Source: WYEG01 sp049414625 (GTDB lineage Bacteria; Desulfobacterota; Thermodesulfobacteria; Thermodesulfobacteriales; Thermodesulfobacteriaceae). Taken from it: 41,491 nt of DNA. The notes below the pieces were generated by a model. That model ran no database searches. It was not told the origin of the DNA and saw only the letters and a list, made by a program, of their open reading frames with translations. The stretch is from assembly GCA_049414625.1 (NCBI GenBank), contig JBMSAU010000113.1, positions 1 through 41,491 on the forward strand, written 5' to 3'. Positions within the stretch are counted from its first letter, which is position 1. Each line of letters starts with the position of its first letter. Below are positions 32,336 through 40,910 of the stretch, one piece after another. The position numbers and the translations under genes were made by a program.

Positions 32336-33183
32336 CTCCAAACAGGCTTACTCTGCTAAGGATCCTTCTTTTGCCCTTGCCTTGTCTTCTACTTTTTTTA
32401 GAATCAACTTCCGCTAAAGTTGCCTCTCTTGCCCTTGGCTCCCTTCTTGGTTTGACTGATTATGCGGACGGTCTTCTTGCAAGAAGATTAAGAAAAAAAA
32501 GCCTCCTTGGAGCCCTTCTTGACCCGATTGCCGATAAGATATTCATTACCACGGTTTTCTTAATTCTTTCCTACTTAAAGTATGTGTCCTATCCTTTAGT
32601 TTTTCTTCTTATTTTTCGAGAGCTTATCGTTGCCTTAATGCGAAGCTTGTTCCCTGAAGACCTGAGAATAGTCGGAATTGCCCGCTTAAAAACTTTACTC
32701 CAGATGCTTTTTGCGGGAGTCATTATTTCGGTAAATACTTTCTTTCCCAGTTTTTCTCACCTTTCAGATTACCTTTTAGCAACGGTTGTTTTTATTTCCT
32801 ATTTTTCAGCCATACCTTACTTTTACCGCTTTTCTAAAGCGTTATCCTTAAAGCCCGTTCCTTTATTTACCTTCCTTCGTTCTTTTTCTACTTTGTTGTA
32901 TCCTATAAGCTTGCTAATTATTTTTCCCAACGCAGGCAAGCTTTTTTTTATACCCATCGTTGCTTTAAACTTTTACTTTTTTAGAAACGGTTTAGCCAAA
33001 GTCATTCCTTTTAGAAAAAAGGGTGAAAACTTTCTTTACTTTTTGGCAGCATTTGGCAGTATTGCAGAATACTTAATGAGGGCAGAGCTTTACTTCAGTT
33101 TAATCCTTGTTCTTGTAATTAGCCTTTATAAAGACGGGTTAAAAAGCGCAAAGCTCATTTGGGATATCTTAAGGCTTCGATAG
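32332..33183 (+). CDS. CDP-alcohol phosphatidyltransferase with extra C-terminal membrane region; CTG start
   Basis: The diagnostic motif D-x2-DG-x2-AR-x8-G-x3-D-x3-D is complete in DYADGLLAR...GALLDPIADK. The usual PgsA-like N-terminus, TPNRLTLLRILLLPLP, is encoded upstream of the first standard start codon (TTG 32371) and would begin at CTG 32332. That codon has AAGGA five bases upstream and overlaps the previous TGA as CTGA, exactly like an ATGA coupling. The 283-aa product is about 90 residues longer than PgsA, with three to four extra hydrophobic segments at the C-terminus. It probably makes phosphatidylglycerophosphate or a related lipid; the acceptor is unknown. Confidence 0.75.
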   Translation: MTPNRLTLLRILLLPLPCLLLFLESTSAKVASLALGSLLGLTDYADGLLARRLRKKSLLGALLDPIADKIFITTVFLILSYLKYVSYPLVFLLIFRELIVALMRSLFPEDLRIVGIARLKTLLQMLFAGVIISVNTFFPSFSHLSDYLLATVVFISYFSAIPYFYRFSKALSLKPVPLFTFLRSFSTLLYPISLLIIFPNAGKLFFIPIVALNFYFFRNGLAKVIPFRKKGENFLYFLAAFGSIAEYLMRAELYFSLILVLVISLYKDGLKSAKLIWDILRLR

Positions 33184-33817
33184 CTAAGCGATAATCCTTT
33201 TCTTTAAAGACCGCTGTTCCGGCAACGAGAATGTCAGCACCAGCTGAAATTACATCCTTTGCTGTTTCCTTGTTTATGCCACCGTCAACCTCGATCAAGG
33301 TTTTTAAACCCCTTTCATCTATCATCTTTCGCAGACGTTCTATCTTCTTTAAAACCTGAGGGATGAACTTTTGTCCTCCAAACCCCGGGTTTACGGTCAT
33401 TATCAGGACAAAGTCAAGCTCAGAGAGCAAATATTCGACCATCTCAAGGGGGGTATGCGGGTTTAAGGCTACACCTGCTTTTTTGCCAAGCTCTTTTATC
33501 CTGGTTATCGTCCTATGAAGATGGGTTTCCGCCTCAGCGTGAACACAGATCCAATCGGCACCAGCCTTGGCAAACTCTTCTATGTATCTTGAGGGTTCAA
33601 CTATCATCAGATGAACATCAAAGGGAAGGGAAGTGTGGGGGCGAATGGCAGAAATCACGAGAGGACCAAAGGTGATGTTTGGCACAAAGCGTCCATCCAT
33701 CACATCAAGGTGCAAAAGGTCAGCTTTAGCGGATTCAACCGCTTTCACCTCTTCGGCAAGCCTAGCAAAGTCTGCCGAAAGAAGAGAGGGTGCTATGAGC
33801 GGAGGGTTCGCGGGCAT
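33155..33817 (-). CDS. rpe: Ribulose-phosphate 3-epimerase
   Basis: Rpe interconverts ribulose 5-phosphate and xylulose 5-phosphate in a TIM barrel. The 220-aa protein has PSLLSADFARL, LLHLDVMDGRFVPNITFGP (metal ligands His and Asp), PFDVHLMI, MTVNPGFGGQ and EVDGGINKETA with the phosphate-binding GADILVAGTAVF. GGGAGG lies six bases before ATG. Its 3' end overlaps the phosphatidyltransferase by 29 bases. Confidence 0.96.
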   Translation of the reverse strand: MPANPPLIAPSLLSADFARLAEEVKAVESAKADLLHLDVMDGRFVPNITFGPLVISAIRPHTSLPFDVHLMIVEPSRYIEEFAKAGADWICVHAEAETHLHRTITRIKELGKKAGVALNPHTPLEMVEYLLSELDFVLIMTVNPGFGGQKFIPQVLKKIERLRKMIDERGLKTLIEVDGGINKETAKDVISAGADILVAGTAVFKEKDYRLAIEALRYPK

Positions 33818-33828
33818 ACTTAGCCTCC

Positions 33829-34218
33829 CTAATCTTTCTTTAGAGGAAAGGGGATTATCTTATCGGACTCTTTCTTAGCTTTATTTTTGTGTTGGGGTTT
33901 TGCTTCTCCGGGTAAACTTGGATCTTTAAGAATGGGAATAAAAGACTGATAGTAGTTTAAAAGTTCGGCAGGAATATGCGTTGTATACCAGATGATCTGC
34001 GACCGTTGGACAGTGAAGTAGGGGATTCCAAGCAAAAAAGGAAGGAGCCCTTTTTCTTGAGTGATCACTAAAGCTGGCCATTCCATTTCAAAAAACTCTC
34101 TTTTCTCCAGCACGAACTTAAGATTTTCGAACTGCGGATTGTAGCAGACAAGCCCAAGGTATAAACCTGAAGGCAGTTGCATTAAAACAGGTTGTTTGGC
34201 GATAGGTTGGTTTTGCAT
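33829..34218 (-). CDS. Hypothetical protein, possible partner of rpe
   Basis: The 129-aa frame lies 11 bases upstream of rpe on the same strand. It has no signal peptide. A middle part rich in aromatic and proline residues (IPYFTVQRSQIIWYTTHIPAELL) is followed by a Lys-rich C-terminal tail from about residue 105. I do not recognise a family. Spacing suggests co-transcription with rpe. Confidence 0.55.
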   Translation of the reverse strand: MQNQPIAKQPVLMQLPSGLYLGLVCYNPQFENLKFVLEKREFFEMEWPALVITQEKGLLPFLLGIPYFTVQRSQIIWYTTHIPAELLNYYQSFIPILKDPSLPGEAKPQHKNKAKKESDKIIPFPLKKD

Positions 34219-34270
34219 AGCCTTAGTTTACAACAGGTTGCTTAATTTACAATAAAAAATGGCTATCTGA

Positions 34271-34330
34271 ATCTGTAGCGGGGCTAATCGCTTGGTCCTT
34301 GCTTTGCTCGGCTGCACTGGCTAAGCAGAT
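34271..34330 (+). ncRNA. Possible structured leader before glutamate synthase
   Basis: ATCTGTAGC (34271-34279) pairs with GCTA-AG-CAGAT (34320-34330), nine pairs with a two-base bulge, enclosing a GC-rich loop of about 40 bases. It lies 130 bases before the first glutamate synthase ORF. I do not see the known glnA or glutamine-II RNA consensus, so this may be an uncharacterised leader or a decayed repeat. Confidence 0.25.
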
Positions 34331-34460
34331 GTTCTCAAGTGGGCGAGGGGTCTTCCTGCAAATTTCTAAAAACACCTCTTTAGTAGAACCCTTTAAATTT
34401 TCTAAAAAATATGTATATTAATTAATTCAACTTAAACGCAAAGTAGGAGGTAGCGCTGAA

Positions 34461-35984
34461 ATGGCCTCTCCCCAGTTTTCGAGTTTTTATCCAGACTTTT
34501 TAGTCCAAAGGATTTGGGAAAGGTGTATAAAGTGTAAGCGCTGTGTAAAGGAATGTACCTACGGAGTTCATGTTTGGAACGAAAAGAAAAAAACTTTGCT
34601 TGCCGATGATACAAAGTGTGTAGGTTGCCATCGTTGTGAAGCCATGTGTCCCACCAAGGCTTTGGTCATAAGACGCCATCCCTCAGACTTTAGAGAACAC
34701 GCCCTCTGGACGCCATGGCATATAAAAAACATCTACAAACAGGCAGACCAAGGAGGGGTTCTCCTTACCTCTACAGGTTGTGCCCAGCCCTACAGAAACT
34801 ACTTTGACCATTTGGTTCTAGACGCCTGTCAAGTAACAAACCCTCCAATTGATCCTTTGCGTGAGCCAATGGAGCTTAGAACCTTCATCGGTCCTAAGCC
34901 AGAAAGTCTTGAAATAGAAAAGGTAAACGGAAAGTTTCGCCTAAAGAAGAGGCTTCCTCCTTTGATTCAGCTTGAGGTGCCTATAATGTTTGCTGCGATG
35001 TCCTACGGTGCGATAAGCTTGCATGTTCACCAAGGATTAGCTCGGGCAGCAAGGGACCTTGGCACCCTATACAACACGGGTGAAGGGGGATTGCATGCTT
35101 CTCTCTATGAATACGGCTCAAACACCATAGTTCAGTGTGCTTCCGGGCGATTTGGTTTGCATGTTGATTATTTAAACGCTGGAGTGGCGATTGAAATAAA
35201 GATCGGGCAAGGGGCAAAGCCTGGTATCGGTGGTCATCTTCCGGGTGAGAAGGTAACTGAGGAGATTTCAAAAACGAGGATGATCCCGGTTGGGTCTGAT
35301 GCTATATCACCTGCACCGCACCATGACATTTATTCCATAGAGGACCTCCGCGGGCTTATCTTTGCCTTAAAAGAGGCTACAGAGTATAAGAAGCTTGTTT
35401 TTGTTAAGATTGCTGCGGTTCATAATGTTGCAGCTATTGCTTCAGGGATTGTGAGGGCTGGGGCTGATGCGGTGGTTATCGACGGTTTAAGGGGTGGAAC
35501 TGGAGCTGCGCCAACCATGTTTAGAGACTACATCGGCATACCCATTGAGCTTGCTATCTCAGCGGTTGATAAAAGGCTTAGGGAAGAGGGCATAAGACAC
35601 CGGACAAGCATCATCGCCTCTGGTGGAATAAGAAACAGCGCTGATGTAGTCAAGGCTATAGCTTTAGGGGCTGATGCCGTCTACATTGGAACAGCTGCCC
35701 TTATCGCCGTTGGCTGCACCATGTGCCAGCGTTGCCACACAGGAAAATGTCCCTGGGGCATTGCCACTACCGACCCCGAAATAATGAAGCGCCTTCCGCC
35801 AGATGTGGCCTATGAAAAGGTCTACAACCTTGTTAAAGGCTGGGCTCTTGAGATTAAAGAGATGCTAGGCGCCATGGGCATAAACTCCATCGAAAGTTTG
35901 AAAGGAAACAGGGACAAGCTAAGGGCTATAGGTTTGACTGAAAAGGAAATGGAAATCTTAGAAGTTAAACATGCAGGGGAGTAG
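34461..35984 (+). CDS. Glutamate synthase FMN/Fe-S subunit (archaeal-type GltB2)
   Basis: This subunit converts 2-oxoglutarate and ammonia to glutamate on FMN. Two C-x2-C-x2-C-x3-C clusters at Cys 22/25/28/32 and 53/56/59/63 form a ferredoxin-like domain absent from bacterial GltB. The FMN barrel follows (MFAAMSYGAISLHVHQGLARAA, GEGG, PGIGGHLPGEKV, SPAPHHDIYSIEDL, GGTGAAP), with CTMCQRCHTGKCPWG near the end. The 507-aa length is right for the archaeal type. It heads an operon with the amidotransferase and GXGXG ORFs. No NAD(P)H-oxidising small subunit is visible, so electrons may come from ferredoxin. Confidence 0.92.
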   Translation: MASPQFSSFYPDFLVQRIWERCIKCKRCVKECTYGVHVWNEKKKTLLADDTKCVGCHRCEAMCPTKALVIRRHPSDFREHALWTPWHIKNIYKQADQGGVLLTSTGCAQPYRNYFDHLVLDACQVTNPPIDPLREPMELRTFIGPKPESLEIEKVNGKFRLKKRLPPLIQLEVPIMFAAMSYGAISLHVHQGLARAARDLGTLYNTGEGGLHASLYEYGSNTIVQCASGRFGLHVDYLNAGVAIEIKIGQGAKPGIGGHLPGEKVTEEISKTRMIPVGSDAISPAPHHDIYSIEDLRGLIFALKEATEYKKLVFVKIAAVHNVAAIASGIVRAGADAVVIDGLRGGTGAAPTMFRDYIGIPIELAISAVDKRLREEGIRHRTSIIASGGIRNSADVVKAIALGADAVYIGTAALIAVGCTMCQRCHTGKCPWGIATTDPEIMKRLPPDVAYEKVYNLVKGWALEIKEMLGAMGINSIESLKGNRDKLRAIGLTEKEMEILEVKHAGE

Positions 35985-35987
35985 GCT

Positions 35988-37187
35988 ATGTGGCTTCTTA
36001 AAGAAAAGATAAAGGAAATGTCAGGATGCGGTATAGCTGGAATTATAAATGTAAAGGGGGAGTTAATACCAGGTGACGTCATTATAAAAGCCATCTGCTG
36101 TCAGTATGAAAGGGGGAACGGGCTTGGAGCTGGCTTTGCTGCCTATGGAATCTATCCTGAGCACAAGGATTACTACGCCCTTCATGTAATGGCTCAAAAT
36201 AAGACTGCCTTAGAGAAGGTAGAGGAGATTTTAGCCCACAAGACCTTCATTAACTACAAGGAGCCAATCCCCACAAAAAAGGTAAAGACTATCAAAAATG
36301 CTCCACTTTTTAAAAGGTACTTTGTGAAGCCGAAGTTTGATGAAGAATACCAGATGGTCTGCGGAGAGGATGAAGAGGATAATTACATTGTCTCTCTGGT
36401 GATGGATATCAACGAGAAGGTTGAAGGAGCTTATGTCATTTCCTCCGGCAAGAACATGGGAGTGTTTAAAGGGGTGGGGTTTCCTGATGAGATAGCCGAG
36501 TTTTTTAGGATAGATGAGTATAAGGCTTTTATCTGGACGGCGCACAATCGTTTTCCGACAAACACCCCTGGATGGTGGGGTGGAGCTCATCCCTTTACCA
36601 TCCTTGATTGGTCGATTGTTCATAACGGTGAGATTTCAAGCTACGGGACAAACAGGCGGTATCTTGAGCTGTTTGGTTACAAATGCACGCTTCTTACGGA
36701 TACTGAAGTTGTAGCCTATCTTTTAGATTTATTGATCCGAAGGCATGGGCTTCCCCTTCAGCTTGCCTGTAAAGCTCTTGCTCCTCCTTTCTGGATGGAG
36801 ATAGACGAGATGGAGGAGGAAGAGAGAGAGCTTTATACCGCCATTCGGGTAGTCTATGGTAGCGCGGTTTTAAACGGTCCTTTTGCCATACTTTTTGCCT
36901 ATAACGGTGGGCTTGTAGGTTTAAACGACAGGGTTAAGCTTCGTCCTTTGGTTTGTGCAAAAAAGGGAGATTTTTACTACATGGCAAGCGAGGAGGCTGC
37001 CATCCGTGCCATCTGCCCTGACCCAGAAAAGGTTTGGGCACCCAAGGCGGGAGAGCCAGTGATCGTTGAGCTTGAAAAGGGGGTTATACCTAATCAAAGA
37101 AGCTACCTTGAAGGAAGACCTAAGGAGGTTGAAGAGGATGCCCTTCGAATTAAATGCCAGTATGTACCATTACAGTCAAGTAAATAA
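35988..37187 (+). CDS. Glutamate synthase amidotransferase subunit (GltB1-type)
   Basis: This class II glutamine amidotransferase releases ammonia for the FMN subunit. Motifs are SGCGIAGIINVKGE at the N-terminus (Cys 14), AHNRFPTNTPGWWGGAHPF, WSIVHNGEISSYGTNRRYLE and LLTDTEVVAYLLD. The catalytic Cys must become the first residue. Here it follows a 13-residue leader, so a propeptide would have to be removed, as in bacterial GltB. ATG 35988 has GGAG upstream. An alternative ATG ten codons later still leaves SG before the Cys and has poor RBS spacing. The 3' end overlaps the GXGXG ORF by 50 bases. Confidence 0.88.
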   Translation: MWLLKEKIKEMSGCGIAGIINVKGELIPGDVIIKAICCQYERGNGLGAGFAAYGIYPEHKDYYALHVMAQNKTALEKVEEILAHKTFINYKEPIPTKKVKTIKNAPLFKRYFVKPKFDEEYQMVCGEDEEDNYIVSLVMDINEKVEGAYVISSGKNMGVFKGVGFPDEIAEFFRIDEYKAFIWTAHNRFPTNTPGWWGGAHPFTILDWSIVHNGEISSYGTNRRYLELFGYKCTLLTDTEVVAYLLDLLIRRHGLPLQLACKALAPPFWMEIDEMEEEERELYTAIRVVYGSAVLNGPFAILFAYNGGLVGLNDRVKLRPLVCAKKGDFYYMASEEAAIRAICPDPEKVWAPKAGEPVIVELEKGVIPNQRSYLEGRPKEVEEDALRIKCQYVPLQSSK

Positions 37188-37881
37188 ACTCATTCGCGAA
37201 GCAATAGCCAAGGGTGAAAAGGAGCTCATCTTAACGGGCGTAAACGGACATAGATACCTTTTTGCCGGTATATCTGCGGAGGTGAGAGCTAAAATTTATG
37301 GCACGCCGGGTCTTGACCTTGGTTGCTTCATGAGAGGACCAAGGCTTGAAGTCTTTGGAAATGTTCAAGACGGCGCAGGCAACACCATGGATGAAGGGAA
37401 GATCGTAGTTCATGGCATGGGAGGAGATGTTATTGGTTATGCCATGAGAGGCGGAAAGATTCACATTTACGGTGATGTTGGCTATAGAGTTGGCATTCAC
37501 ATGAAATCCTATAAGGATAAAGTGCCAGTGATAATCATCGGTGGTAAAGCCGGAGATTTCCTTGGGGAATACATGGCAGGTGGGGTGATTATCCTTCTTG
37601 GGATGAACACTATATACCCTGAAAGACCTATCGCCGGCATTTATCTTGGGACAGGTATGCACGGTGGAAAGATCTATGTTAGGGGCAAAGTGAAGGAGAG
37701 CTACCTTGGTTTGGGGCTAAAGCCCTATCCTCTTGATGGAGACGATGAAAAGGAGCTTGAGCGCTTGCTAAAAGAGTACTGCGAGGATTTTCAGATGGAC
37801 CTAAGCGAGGTATTAAAGGAAGATTTCGTGAAGATCATTCCTTATACTCACAGACCTTATGGGAAGATTTACGCCTATTAG
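37138..37881 (+). CDS. Glutamate synthase GXGXG-domain subunit (GltB3-type)
   Basis: This corresponds to the C-terminal beta-helix domain of bacterial GltB. Repeats GPRLEVFGNVQDGAG, GKIVVHGMGGDVIGYAM, GGKIHIYGDVGYRVG and GGVIILLG show the G-x-x-G-x-G pattern. The ORF is open from 37066, but the conserved part begins at ATG 37138, preceded by AGGAGG and GAAGAGG, giving 247 aa. It lies 50 bases inside the amidotransferase gene. It holds the subunits together around the ammonia path. Confidence 0.88.
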   Translation: MPFELNASMYHYSQVNKLIREAIAKGEKELILTGVNGHRYLFAGISAEVRAKIYGTPGLDLGCFMRGPRLEVFGNVQDGAGNTMDEGKIVVHGMGGDVIGYAMRGGKIHIYGDVGYRVGIHMKSYKDKVPVIIIGGKAGDFLGEYMAGGVIILLGMNTIYPERPIAGIYLGTGMHGGKIYVRGKVKESYLGLGLKPYPLDGDDEKELERLLKEYCEDFQMDLSEVLKEDFVKIIPYTHRPYGKIYAY

Positions 37882-37998
37882 CTAACAGCGATTGCTTAAT
37901 AGTTTCAACAGGTTTTAGAAAAAGCAGAAGCTATGTCCGGGCGAGCAACTGCTTCGCAATTACAAACCAAAACATTTTTTGAAACGTCCTTCCCTCTC

Positions 37999-38026
37999 TT
38001 GACTTTCTTATAGAGCTAATTAATTT
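37999..38026 (+). promoter_or_regulatory. Possible htpX promoter
   Basis: TTGACT (37999-38004), 16 bases, TAATTT (38021-38026), about 45 bases before the ATG of htpX, which has GGAGGGGG upstream. The -10 could also be read as TATATA further right, with a poor spacer. Confidence 0.4.
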
Positions 38027-38070
38027 ATATAACAAAACTAAAGCTTTTAACCTACGGAGGGGGTGGTGTT

Positions 38071-38955
38071 ATGATAAACACTCTTAAGACCTTTGTTTTC
38101 CTTGCCCTACTTACTGTTATTTTTGTGTTTTTTGGGAACTTAGTGGGAGGAAAGATTGGAGCAACCATAGCTTTGATTCTGGCTGGTATAATGAATTTCA
38201 TAGCCTACTTCTTTTCTGATAAGATCGTGCTTGCGATGAGCGGTGCTGTCCCAGTTTCCAAGGAAGAAGACCCGGAGCTTCATGCCATCGTTGAAGAGGT
38301 AGCAAGGGCAGCAGGTATTCCCAAACCTCGGGTCTACATGATACCCGTTGAGGTTCCAAACGCCTTTGCCACTGGAAGAAACCCTGAAAATGGCGTCGTT
38401 GCGGTAACTGCTGGAATCAGGAGGCTACTCAACAGAGAGGAGCTAAAGGGTGTTATCGCTCACGAGATCGCTCATATCAAAAATAGGGATGTGCTGATTT
38501 CTACCGTTGCCGCAACCATCGTCGGGGCCATAAGCTACCTTGCTCAGATGGCTCAATGGAGCTTGATTTTTGGGGCCTTTGGGGGTAGCGATGATGAAGA
38601 GCGGGGCTCCTTTAATCCTTTAGCCCTCATAGGGTTGGTCGTGGGTATAATTATCATTCCTATTGCTGCAACCCTTATTCAGCTTGCCATAAGCAGGAGT
38701 AGAGAGTTTATGGCTGATGAAACTGGGGCAAAGATCATCAGGAACCCCTTAGCCTTAGCCTCAGCTTTAGAAAAGCTTGAAGCCTGGAATAGAGCTTATC
38801 CTATGAATGTAAACCCTGCTCACGCTCAGATGTATATTGTCAATCCTCTTTCTGGGAAGAGCTTACTTAAGCTTTTCTCCACCCATCCGCCCATTGAAGA
38901 GAGAGTCGCAAGGCTTCGCAACTTGGCAGCTGAGCTTGGCGGAAGGAGGTTTTAA
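38071..38955 (+). CDS. htpX: HtpX membrane protease (M48B)
   Basis: HtpX degrades misfolded inner-membrane proteins. The 294-aa protein has two N-terminal membrane segments (about 5-24 and 29-48), the zinc motif HEIAH (131-135), two central membrane segments (about 143-165 and 185-208), and the third ligand Glu 212 in SREFMADETGAK. The C-terminal STHPPIEERVARL is typical. It is followed 18 bases later by the ABC exporter, and the two may be co-transcribed. It is the second M48 protease in the window. Confidence 0.95.
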   Translation: MINTLKTFVFLALLTVIFVFFGNLVGGKIGATIALILAGIMNFIAYFFSDKIVLAMSGAVPVSKEEDPELHAIVEEVARAAGIPKPRVYMIPVEVPNAFATGRNPENGVVAVTAGIRRLLNREELKGVIAHEIAHIKNRDVLISTVAATIVGAISYLAQMAQWSLIFGAFGGSDDEERGSFNPLALIGLVVGIIIIPIAATLIQLAISRSREFMADETGAKIIRNPLALASALEKLEAWNRAYPMNVNPAHAQMYIVNPLSGKSLLKLFSTHPPIEERVARLRNLAAELGGRRF

Positions 38956-38973
38956 AAGAAAAGGACCTCTTTC

Positions 38974-40710
38974 TTGAATGATTCGCTCAAAGCCTTCCTC
39001 CTTTTTATTCTAAAGCATTTAAAACCCTTTAAACAAAGCTTCTTTTTAGGTCTTTTTTTTGCTCTTCTTGCCTCTTTATTAACTGGACTTGGGACTTCAG
39101 CCATAAAGCCTGCCTTCAACGTCATCTTTGTTCAGGGAAGGCATGAATACTTTTGGCTAATTCCTATTGGGCTAGTGCTCCTTTTTGGGTTTATCGGGCT
39201 TTTTTCTCTTCTTCAGGCTTACTACATGAAGATAACGACCACGGGTATGGTAAATCTTATAAGGCTAACGCTTTTCCAAAAGTGTTTGAACCTTTCCTAT
39301 GAGCTCTTAGCAAAAGAGAGGACTGGGCAGACGGTGTCTCGAGTGATCAACGACACCGCTCAGATTGAGCCAGTCCTTGCGGAAAGCTTCCAGATCTTAA
39401 TCAAAGATGGGTTGACGGTTCTTGTTCTGATAGGGGTTGCCCTTTACATGAGGTTTGACCTAACCCTTCTTGTTCTGATAACGCTTCCCATCATTGTCTA
39501 CACGAGTAAGCACCTTGGGGCAAAGACCCGTTTTGCAAGAAGGCAAGCCCAACTGGCAACAGGCGAGCTAACCCATCGTTTGACCGAAGCCTTAAAAGGA
39601 ATAAGGGAGCTAAAGCTTTTCCCCTCGCAGGAACTTGTGTTTAACCTCTTTGAGAAGGAGCTAAAGCAGGCTTTTAGGTATGCGGTAAAGATCACGAAAT
39701 ACCGCGAAGCCTCAAAAAGCACCGTAGATGTTATGAACGGTATCGGTGGAGCCTTGGTTATCTCCTACGGTGGCTATCTAATCATCAAAGGAAGCCTTGA
39801 CCCAGGGTCCTTTCTTTCGGTGCTTACCGCAATCCTTCTTGTTTACAATCCAGTTAGGAAGCTTGCCAGAGCCTACACCAGCTTAAAGGAAGCTCAAGGT
39901 GCTTGGTCAAGAATAGATGAAGTTTTAAGCCTTCCTGAAGAAAGAGTTGAGGGGAAAAAGCCCTTGCCTCCTCAAAGGGGCTTTGAGCTAAGGAATGTTT
40001 CCTTCAGGTATGATGAAGCCCTTCCCTTGGCTCTCTGCGAGGTTTCAACAGACATACCAGCAAGAAAGATGGTTGCTCTCGTTGGTCCAAGCGGCTCAGG
40101 CAAAACCACCCTCATCCATCTCCTTTTACGGTTTTATCAGCCAACCTCTGGGAAAATTTTTTTAGACGGCGAGCCCATTAACAACTTTAATCTTAGGGAA
40201 TACAGAAATCTCTTCGGAGTAGTGCTTCAAGAACCTTTTCTTTTTAACCTTAGCATTTTAGACAATCTTCTTTTAGCCAAGCCTACAGCAACCTTTGAAG
40301 AGGTTGTTTCAGCCTGCGAGCTTGCAAGGGCGCATGAGTTCATCCTAAAGCTTCCTAAGGGTTATCATACCGTGCTTGGAGAGGAAGGGATAAACCTTTC
40401 TGGAGGAGAGAGGCAACGGCTGGCTTTGGCAAGGATATTCTTGCGAAAGCCCCCTATCATTATACTTGACGAGGCAACAAGTCAGCTTGATGCCTTAACT
40501 GAAGTAGCGATAGAATCTGCCCTTGAAAGGCTAAGGGGTGAGGCAACGATCATTGTCATCGCCCATAGGCTATCAACGATCATCAAAGCAGATAAGATCA
40601 TCCTACTTGATAGGGGAAGCGTCATTGCCGAGGGAACGCATGATGAGCTCTTAAAGACAGAAAAGCTTTATCAGAACCTTTATCAAAGCTTTATGAGGCA
40701 AGAGGTATGA
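38974..40710 (+). CDS. ABC exporter, MsbA/lipid-flippase-like
   Basis: This is a half-transporter of 578 aa with six membrane helices (residues 15-300) and an ATPase domain (335-578): Walker A GPSGSGKTTL, Q-loop LQEPFLF, signature LSGGERQR, Walker B IIILDEATSQLD and H-loop IAHRLST. The order and lengths fit MsbA, which flips lipid A precursors in diderms. The start is TTG 38974, with AAAGGA about ten bases upstream. Without neighbouring lipid A genes, the substrate remains a guess. Confidence 0.85.
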   Translation: MNDSLKAFLLFILKHLKPFKQSFFLGLFFALLASLLTGLGTSAIKPAFNVIFVQGRHEYFWLIPIGLVLLFGFIGLFSLLQAYYMKITTTGMVNLIRLTLFQKCLNLSYELLAKERTGQTVSRVINDTAQIEPVLAESFQILIKDGLTVLVLIGVALYMRFDLTLLVLITLPIIVYTSKHLGAKTRFARRQAQLATGELTHRLTEALKGIRELKLFPSQELVFNLFEKELKQAFRYAVKITKYREASKSTVDVMNGIGGALVISYGGYLIIKGSLDPGSFLSVLTAILLVYNPVRKLARAYTSLKEAQGAWSRIDEVLSLPEERVEGKKPLPPQRGFELRNVSFRYDEALPLALCEVSTDIPARKMVALVGPSGSGKTTLIHLLLRFYQPTSGKIFLDGEPINNFNLREYRNLFGVVLQEPFLFNLSILDNLLLAKPTATFEEVVSACELARAHEFILKLPKGYHTVLGEEGINLSGGERQRLALARIFLRKPPIIILDEATSQLDALTEVAIESALERLRGEATIIVIAHRLSTIIKADKIILLDRGSVIAEGTHDELLKTEKLYQNLYQSFMRQEV

Positions 40711-40735
40711 GGGGCTGTTCAAAAAATACAACCCC
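40711..40735. repeat. GGGG...CCCC hairpin (transposon end or terminator)
   Basis: GGGG-C-TGT (40711-40718) faces ACA-A-CCCC (40728-40735), seven pairs with one mismatch, directly after the ABC exporter stop. GGGGCTGTTCAAAAA resembles ends of several insertion sequences. A later AAAAAGGTTTTTT could also help termination. It may be the left end of the TnpB-bearing element. Confidence 0.35.
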
Positions 40736-40774
40736 ATTGATACAAAAAGGTTTTTTCTCTAAAATCTAACCCTG

Positions 40775-40910
40775 ATGTTTGTTAGCCTACAACTCAAGCT
40801 TGAACTGAGAAGGGAAGACAAAGAAAAACTCATACAGCTTATGCGTAAGCAATCATCTGCCATTCGTGTGGCATACAATATGCTAAAGGAGTTGGAAAAA
40901 GAAAAAACAA
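40775..40910 (+). pseudogene. TnpB (IS200/IS605 OrfB) N-terminal fragment
   Basis: The first about 44 residues (VSLQLKLELRREDKEKLIQL, then MRKQSSAIRVAYNMLKELEKE) match the N-terminal domain of TnpB-like proteins, RNA-guided nucleases of IS200/IS605 and IS607 elements. After that the frame becomes basic nonsense up to the stop at 41074. The RuvC catalytic parts and zinc ribbon are missing. It is a truncated copy. The frame breaks where unrelated, GC-richer sequence begins. Confidence 0.6.

Noticed and set aside
34261..34460. glnA / glutamine riboswitch or 4.5S-like RNA
   Set aside because: None of the conserved sequence blocks I know for these RNAs is present.
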